Source: Candidatus Oscillochloris fontis
GTDB lineage: Bacteria > Chloroflexota > Chloroflexia > Chloroflexales > Chloroflexaceae
Reading direction: 5' to 3'
Length of the DNA stretch: 38,264 bases
NCBI RefSeq assembly: GCF_004138135.1
Contig: NZ_RYFD01000045.1
Span: forward strand, 1 to 38,264
The position numbers and the translations under genes are program-made. Every line of letters begins with the position of its first letter. Position 1 is the first letter of the stretch. The notes below the pieces were generated by a model. It saw only the letters and a list, made by a program, of their open reading frames with translations. It had not been told where the DNA came from and made no database searches. Positions 26,227-34,100 of the stretch are shown here, one piece after another.

Positions 26227-27069
26227 TTAAAGAGTAAGTCGTGTTCGTGAAGATATTTTAGCTTGTAGGGCAGTGATGATTTTCTCCATCTCTACATTGG
26301 GTGTTACTTGAAGCCCTAAACAGGTGGCTATTCCCTTCGCATTCGTGCTTGATCTAGAATTTAATCTCAAACGATATTGTTTTTCTTCTTTCACTAAAGA
26401 ATATGAATGGAATTGCATAGAGTCTCCCAGCTTGGCATGTTCAACATGTGAGAAAGAAAAATTTCTTCTCATATAATCTAACAATGGTTCTTGGAGTACT
26501 AAAACTACATGCTTGCCTAAATGCTCAAACGTTTCGGTCTTGTGATGCAACTGAACGAGGATTGTCTTTGCTGTCATCTTCCAGTTTATACCATACGGCT
26601 TGTTCACATCAGCACCATGAGCATCACCTACACCAACCTCTTGCAAAAATCGTTGGCGATGTGGCCAGAGCGTACCAGTGGTATCTAATGCCTGCAATTC
26701 TATGCCCACAAAATCAACTACTATGCCATTTCGTACAGAAGTTAATACATAATCAATACTTCCACCCGGAACGTCTACCTCAGCAATGTTGTGTAACTCG
26801 TTTCCTGGCTCATGAAGAGTTAATAAGTGAATACAGTCCATGAATATCTGCTTAAGCTCTAAAAATCGGTGTGGGCAGATGATCATACCTACACCTTCTT
26901 TAGCTCCATGATTGACAGTACAGGTTCCAATTGCAATCTCAGGTTGGCTTTTTCGAATTTTTATACATCTTTTTTCAAGGTATGGGCAGTATTGTTGCTC
27001 TACAAGGCTTTCCCAGTCTTCATTGGCTTTGAAGGTTGGCACACCAAATAATTCAAATACATTACTCAT
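26227..27069 (-). CDS. NotI-family type II restriction endonuclease
   Basis: 280 residues. Four cysteines (C28 and C35 in CPYLEKRC, C50 in GTC, C65 in ICPHR) match the iron-binding Cys4 site characteristic of NotI. The PD-(D/E)XK-type active site fits D106 (SIDYVL) with E124 and Q126 (IELQALD), as NotI uses E-x-Q rather than E-x-K. The ATG (27067-27069) overlaps the TGA of the methyltransferase gene as ATGA. Base composition is much lower in GC than the flanking genes, suggesting transfer. NotI itself cuts GCGGCCGC; the target here is unknown. Confidence 0.8.
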   Translation of the reverse strand: MSNVFELFGVPTFKANEDWESLVEQQYCPYLEKRCIKIRKSQPEIAIGTCTVNHGAKEGVGMIICPHRFLELKQIFMDCIHLLTLHEPGNELHNIAEVDVPGGSIDYVLTSVRNGIVVDFVGIELQALDTTGTLWPHRQRFLQEVGVGDAHGADVNKPYGINWKMTAKTILVQLHHKTETFEHLGKHVVLVLQEPLLDYMRRNFSFSHVEHAKLGDSMQFHSYSLVKEEKQYRLRLNSRSSTNAKGIATCLGLQVTPNVEMEKIITALQAKISSRTRLTL

Positions 27070-28115
27070 AATAGTGTATTGCTCCTTCTATACGCATAAT
27101 CGAGGTATTCCTGCGCTATATCAATTCCTATTGATTTACGGAAAAGCTGTTTAGCAACAACATTTGTTGTTCCTGTCCCGCAAAAAGGATCGAGTACCAC
27201 TCCTGCTAATGGGCAAGTAGCTAGGATTGGTATTTTACATAGATCTTCAGGATAAGCTGCATAATGAGCCTCACGACCTTGAGTGTCTTCGGGGATGATT
27301 TCCCAAACATCACCCGGCTTACTGCCATTAGGGTGGTATTTTAGGAAATAGAATCCTTTCTGCTGTAATTCTTTTGCACGACCTGACAGTTTTGTAGATT
27401 CAGAATGTGTTGTTCGTTGTTGGTTTCTGATAACCATACGGAAATCGGAAATCTCACCATTTGCAACTTGTTCCAAAACGTTATTCAATGCGAGAAAAGC
27501 CGTTTCTTTTTCTGTCTGTGATAGAGACGTAGAAAGCTGAATCTGACGCTTATAGCGTACACCTGTCACACCAGTTGCTGAAACTACGGCTCCATTTTTA
27601 ATCTGTGCCAGCCGAGGTTTTGAACGAATCGCGTGATCATCATAATAGTACCCCTTATTTTGCTTGACAAAGTGAAAGATATACTCATGAACATTGCGTA
27701 GCTTGTCTTGCGTATTGTCAGGGCCTTTGATCTTGTTCCAAATAACATCATTTCGCAGAATCCAACCCTGACGATCTATCATCGCAATGGCTATGCGCCA
27801 AGGTAGACCGATAAGTCCTTTTGAAAGATACGTGTCTCCGATATTTAACCAGAATGATCCTGTTTTTTTTAGAATTCGTTTTATCTCGATAAATACTAAC
27901 AATAATTTATCAATATACTCCTCGAAATTTTCTTCTAGTCCAATACCACCGTTCATATATTCACGCTTATGCCAATAAGGGGGACTTGTCATACACATAT
28001 CTATACTCTCACAGGGTAACTGCTTAAGAACATCCAAAGAGTCTCCTTGAATATAGAGAGGTTGATAGTCGCTTCCTTCCAAGTATTGATGTACCTGCTC
28101 TCTGATTGGGATCAC
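27066..28115 (-). CDS. DNA methyltransferase, beta-class, probably N4-cytosine (restriction-modification)
   Basis: 349 residues. The catalytic motif TSPPYW is near residue 45 and the AdoMet motif DPFCGTGTT near residue 320. That order is the beta class, and the SPPY form usually marks N4-cytosine methylation. Between them are SFWLNIGDTY, NDVIWNK and HEYIFHFVK, family-typical, and a target recognition region. It is the protective partner of the NotI-like endonuclease it overlaps. Start: GTG at 28115 with AAGGA (28126-28130) 10 bases upstream. AT-rich relative to the neighbours. The methylase precedes the endonuclease, which fits safe establishment. Confidence 0.88.
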   Translation of the reverse strand: MIPIREQVHQYLEGSDYQPLYIQGDSLDVLKQLPCESIDMCMTSPPYWHKREYMNGGIGLEENFEEYIDKLLLVFIEIKRILKKTGSFWLNIGDTYLSKGLIGLPWRIAIAMIDRQGWILRNDVIWNKIKGPDNTQDKLRNVHEYIFHFVKQNKGYYYDDHAIRSKPRLAQIKNGAVVSATGVTGVRYKRQIQLSTSLSQTEKETAFLALNNVLEQVANGEISDFRMVIRNQQRTTHSESTKLSGRAKELQQKGFYFLKYHPNGSKPGDVWEIIPEDTQGREAHYAAYPEDLCKIPILATCPLAGVVLDPFCGTGTTNVVAKQLFRKSIGIDIAQEYLDYAYRRSNTLL

Positions 28116-28145
28116 GGAAGTGTGTTCCTTACTTGCAAACGTATG

Positions 28146-28164
28146 TACTTATATAAGTATACCA
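28146..28164 (-). promoter_or_regulatory. Predicted promoter and overlapping palindrome of the restriction-modification operon
   Basis: On the minus strand TGGTATACT is an extended -10 (hexamer 28156-28161). A perfect 14-bp palindrome TACTTATATAAGTA (28146-28159) covers the -10 and the predicted start site. It is a possible operator for repression, although no controller (C) gene is found. The leader is about 34 bases. Confidence 0.5.
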
Positions 28165-28175
28165 TGCCCATCTCC

Positions 28176-31100
28176 CTACTCCTCAACCTCATAGTGCAGA
28201 TCGGTAATGATCTGCACTGCCTGATTCACCCATGGCCCAGATGGGTCTAACTCTAGGTAGACGAGTAGCTCAGAGAGCGCCAGATCGCGCTCCTGGCGCT
28301 GCACAAAGACGAGGCCCAAAAAGTAGTGCGGGTCGGCAAGATCGGGGTTGATACTGATCGCTTGCAAGAAGGCCATCTCGGCTTTACCAATCTCTCCCCA
28401 ATCCAGCAATGCGGTGCCCAGTTTGTTCCAGTTCTCGGCGGTTGGGTTGGTCTGCGCCGCTGCGGTGTAGACCGCTTCGGCTTCAGTATAGCGCGCCAGA
28501 TCGCTCAGGATGTCGCCGTAGAGGTGCTGAAGGCCGGTATCGTCGGGGTTGGCATGTGCCGCCGGAGCAAGGATGCGTACCGCATCTTCGAGCCGCCCCT
28601 GGTTGCGGTACGCATCGGCCAGCCCAAAGGCGGTCGGGCCATCGGTGGGGTTGTCGGCGAGGGCGCGTTCTAGCCCCTCAATATCGTGGCTGTTGGCGTC
28701 TGGCGCGGCAGGGGCTACCGGGCGACTCACCGGGGCTGGGTAGGCGTAGCTCTGCGGGATGCCCGCCACGTGGTAGATCTGAACCCCGTCAGTGTCGTAG
28801 ATGCGGTGCAGGTAGTTGCCTTCGAGTTGTTCAAACTTGGCCAATCCTTCGGGTGGGTAGAAGGCGCGCTCGACCCCGCCGATGTAGATGTAGTTGACCC
28901 GGTAGGTGGCCAAGAAGCGCAGGGCATCATCAATGCTGGTGGTGGTGTAGAAGTTGCTCAATGCCGCGTCGCGCATCCCGGTCAGGCTGGGGTCGCGCTG
29001 TTCATTCTCGTGTAGCGCACTGATCACGGTGGGGAGACCGGTGTTGGCGGCGATGCGTATCCCGTAGGCGCGGTAGAACCAGAGGTTGGATTGCACTACT
29101 ATCGGGGTACCACGTATCTCGCGGTTGATCCAGTCAATCGCCGCCGCGTCGCCACGCAGATCAACCGTGACCCGCTCCGCTCCGCCGACGCAACCCCCAA
29201 AAGCGCGGCAGTCATAGTCAAAGCTGGCCTCGCGCAAGAAGGCTAGGCCATCCAGGGTTGGCCCGCTCTGTACCGCAAAGCGGTTGGCGACCCGCGAGGG
29301 GATGGCGGCCACCGGGTAGGCCAGGGCCAGCAGCCCTAGCCCGGCCAACCCGATCAGGGCGGCGGTTTGGGCATATTTCCCCCCCATGCGGCGCAATGCC
29401 CGCATCCCGGTTGGCAGGCTGGCGGCAGCGGCGAGGGCGAAGAGTACCCAGGCTTGCATGCCGAACTTGAAGACGGTGTTCATGCGCTGCCAGTCGCCGC
29501 CATCCAGGTGGTCGCGGATGTAGATGAGTTCCACCCCTAGCGAGACGGCCCAGCCCAGCCATGCCAGGAGCAGTGCGTACCAGGTGCCGCTGCGGATCGG
29601 ACGCCGGAGCAGCACCGCGCTGCTGAAGATGATCAGCATGAGCAGCGCCACGCGCAGTGCTAGATCGGGGCGCAGGATGGCGATGAAGAGGCTGATCAGC
29701 CCCAGAGCGATCAGGATGCCACGTATGGTAGCACCGGCATCTTGCCGGTCGGTGGGTAACTCTTCAGACTTGGGGTAAAGAAAGCGTCTGATTGACGCCA
29801 AGGCGCGAAGACGCAAAGGTTTAGTTGCAGGCTTTGCGCCTTCGCGTCTTCGCGTCAAAATCGGGAGGCTAGGAGCAATGTGTATAGTTGCGAGGCTACG
29901 CCACACGGCCCCGATCAGCGCGGGGATCAGGATGGCCATGGGGATGCCAAAGACGATCAGGTAGTCGGGGAGGCTGGTTCCGGCTTCCCCCGCCACCCAA
30001 CCAATCCCGCGCACAAAGGCGAAGTAGCGCTCAAAGAAGGGCGCGTAGAGCAGCATCCCACCCACGGCGATCATGATCGCCGTGCCTCCGGCCACCACGA
30101 TGCCCCGCCATCCCGCCTTGCGCCGCCATGCCCCACCCACCAGCACTAGCCCCGTGAGCAATGCATAGGTCGGGAAGTCCCACGAGTTGGTGACGGCCAG
30201 TGCGCCTAGGGCGAGGCTGAGGAGGAGCATTTGTAACTGTTCACTCTTGGAGTAAAAGAAACCTCGTGTTGACGCAAAGGCGCAAAGACGCAAAGATTTT
30301 GTTGCAGGCTTTGCGTCTTTGCGTCTTTGCGTCAAACCCTGGAGGCTAGGAGAAGTATGAACAATTACTCTATCAGTACAAAAGAGTAGCTCATACCCCA
30401 ATGCGATCACCAACAGCGTGATCGGCAGCGCGATCAGGTGGGCGTGCAGATCGGCGAAGAGGAATGAAAAGAAGGGAAACTCGTTGATCGTGAAGGGGAT
30501 GACCCGACTCGGCCCGATGTACCAGTCGCCCAGGCGCTCGCCCAGCCCCGCCAGCCCCCCGGCGGCGAGGGCGCGGCTCACCGCCCCCCACCCCGCCGAC
30601 CATCCCGACTCGAAGATCGCGCTCAGGTTGCCCGCTACCGCCACCAAGCCTGCACCGACCAGCCCATAACGGGTACGCCCGGTTAGGCGGGTGACGATAC
30701 TAAAAGCGGCACTCAAGGTCAGCCCAAAGAGGGTGGCGAGTGCTAGATTAAAGCCGATGGCCGGGGCGATGCCGCTGATTTTGATCGGTAACGAGACAAG
30801 GTAGAGGCCGTAGTAGTAGTAGTTGATGTAGCCATCGCTGAAGAAGGGATCGTAGGGTGGCATGGTTGGGCTGCGTAGGATGGCGTTCAGGAAGCCAAAC
30901 TCCATCGGTTTCTCGCCACCCCAGATCGGGTGCCACAGATCGGGGTTGAGTGCGCGTATCCATACCATTACGCCAAACCCGGCCAGGAAGATCAGTTCGC
31001 TACGCCACACGCCCGCCCAATGGTTGCGCAAATTCCCATAGATGGGAATTAGGCCGCCCTGGCGAACGATCAGCCAAGTGTTGAGGATGACCACCAACAC

Positions 31101-34100
31101 CAACCCGAAGCTCACCCCCCAGACGTTGTAGCGCCACAGCCCCAGGCTGGTCGGCAGCCAGATCGCCCAGCCCAGTAGCAGCCAGCCGATCAGGCGCGCC
31201 CAGCCCCAACCCGCGTCGCGGCTGCGCGCAAAGATGATCTGGGCCAGTGGCAGGCCGAGCAGCGCCAGCGTATACCAGAGGCCCAGCCAGAGTAGCGTGG
31301 CCAGCCATGAATTGCCCGCCACCCATTGATTCCACGCATATTCATTGACTTCGGGCTGCTCATTGACTGGCGTTTGCAGCAGCAATGGCGGTGCAGTCCG
31401 CAGCGTGGGGATCGCCAACGGTACATCGCTGGTCAACATCTGCGGCTGGCCGGGGCGCACCACCTGATAGATGCGCGTCTGTCCGGCACTAAAGGCCAGC
31501 ACCAGATCGCCCTGCGCGACCAGGGTTTCAAACTTGGCTAAGCCCTCGGCGCTGTAGGTGCTGCGCTCCACCCCACCCACATAGAGGTAGGTGACGCCAT
31601 AGCGCTGGAGCCAGTCGAGTGCTTGCATCGGATCGGGCGTGTTGTAGATCTCGGCAATGATCGTCTGGCGGTTAGCAATCACCGGGTTGGCCTGCATCAC
31701 CATGCGCTGCTGGATCTGGTGCCACTCCCAGCCGAGCAGCGTGGGGAGGCCGGTGAAACTAGAAATCCGCCCCGCCCATTGGTACGAGGGCAGATGGGCC
31801 TCCAGTAGCACCGGCGTTCCCTGTACCGACTCTTGCAGCCAGCGGATCGCGGCAGCGTCCTCATCCAGCGAATAGGTGGGGCCAGCCGTTACCGCGTTCA
31901 CACTTGGTAAAAAGGCAGCCCCATCGAGACCGTGCGGCGCATCCCCGTTCCAGCGGTCGGCGAGGCGGGCGGGGGTGGCGGTGAGCGGGTAGACCAACGC
32001 GGCGGTCACGAGCAGGCCGATGCTGCTGCGCACCACCCAGCGCGCCCAGGGGCGGGGGCGTAGTGGTTTGCCCAGCGACTGAAGTCGCGGGCTAAGCCCG
32101 CGAAGCCCGCCTACGCGGGCTGGGGTTAGCCCGCGTAGGCGGGCTTTGTAGCGTCTAGCCGGGGGCTTCAGCCCCACGGCAATGGTACGTAAAACTCCCC
32201 CGGTAGGCACCGGCCAGTGCCACAGATGCGGCAGCGCCACTGCCGCGCTCAGCGCGAAGAGCGTCCAGGTGTGCAGGCCAAACTTGAAGACCGTATTCAT
32301 GCGCCCGACATCGCCCTTGATCACGACCAGATCCACGAGCACCAGCAGCCCCAGTGCGGCGGTGGCCCACAGGATGGGGATCTGGCTCAGAACGGGCAGG
32401 CGCAGCAAGTACCAGAGCAGCACCACACCCACGCTCAGCATGGGCAGGGTGAGCGCCAGCGCGGGCCAGTGAAAGAGGCTCCCGGCAATCGCGATCCCCC
32501 CCAGAGCGACTCCGAACCCTAGTGCAAAGCCCGTTCCCACCAGACGGCGCAGCAGCAGTAATCCGGCCAGCGCGATCAGCACGAGCCAAAGGCCATAGAG
32601 TTGCAGTAGTTCCCAGAGTGGCGTGCGCGCCACCTTCGTCAGCGCCTGGATCAGACTCGGCGCACTCTCGTCTAAGAGCGGCTGCAAGCCGGAAGATTCG
32701 GTGACAAAAGCGCTCGTGAAGGGTAGGAAGAGCAGATTGCCGAGCAGCGGGAAGGCCACGGCCACCGCCACCCCGCGCAGACTCGCGGCGAAGCGCGAGT
32801 GGCCTGCCGCCCGCCCGCTGCGCCACGTGGCCCACCCGACGGTCAGTGCGGTCAACCCGACAAAGGTCGGGTAATCCCAGGTGTTGGTGGCGCGGATCGC
32901 CCCGGCGAGCAGCGCCGCCAGCCCCAGAACTGCTATGGCACCAAGACGCAAAGGTTTTCTTGCAGGCTTTGCGTCTCTGCGTCTTGGCGTCAAAATCTGG
33001 AGGCTAGGCGCAGGGTAAATAGCTCCCCCCTGGGCCACGATCCACGCCACCCCCAGACCCAACAGCGTCAGACTGAGCGGCATCACCATGAGGTGCGGGT
33101 GCAGATCGGCAAACAGGAAGGTGAAGAAGGGGAACTCGTTCACCGTGCCCTCGACAATCCGCGTGGCATCCCAGAAGGCCCATTCGGGACGCCCCTTGGC
33201 CACCTGTTCGGCTGCGTAGCCATTCAGGTACCAGAGCGCCTGGGCCAAGTTGCCGAGGATGAGCAGTAGCGGCGGAGCAAGCAGCGCCGAGATCAGCGCG
33301 CGGCGCTGGGGGGTGTGACAGAGCATTGGCATGCGGTTACGCATCCTCTTGTGCCCCGGTTTTTGACCGCAGAGGAACGCAGAGGAAGAACCACAAGGAG
33401 CGCGAAACCCATCCCTCTGCGTTCCTCTGTATCCTCTGCGGTTGAGAGGTGTGCGACTAGCCACCAAGTTATACACCACCCCCCAAGCCCCCAGCGCCGT
33501 CAGCCCAAACAGGGTCGCAATCGCCAGATTGAAGCCCACGCTGGGCAGCACGCCACTCAGATGCACCAGCGCACCCACCAGCACAAAACCAAAGTAGTAG
33601 TAGTTGATATAGCCCCCGGCGTGCCAGGGATCATAGGGCGGGAAGGCCGCACTCTTCAGCACCGCCGTCAGGTAGGCCAGATCCATCGGCTTCTCGCCGC
33701 CGCGTGCCGGGTGGCCGAGATCGGGGTTGAACCAGCGCAGCACCAGACCCAGCAGCACAAAGGCCACGAAGATCCCCTGGGCGCTGAGTAGCATGGCCCG
33801 GTTGGCGCGGGCAAAATCGCGTAGGGCGGCGCGGCTACGCCACGCCACGAACGCCCCCAGCCCCAGCAGCGGTGCCGCACACAGCCAGAGCGTCGCGGGC
33901 GTAAAGGCCAGCGGCAGCAGGGGCAGGCGGTCGGTGGCGGTGCGCCCGGCCATACCGGGCAGGCCGGTGCCATTGTCGAGGCTCCCAAGCAGCCACGCCA
34001 GATAGGCCACGAGTAACAGGCCAAGGATCTTGGCCAGACTAAAGCCCCGGTCGGGGAGGCGCGGGAAGAGGTGGAAGAGCAGCGCGAAGGTGGCCAGGCC

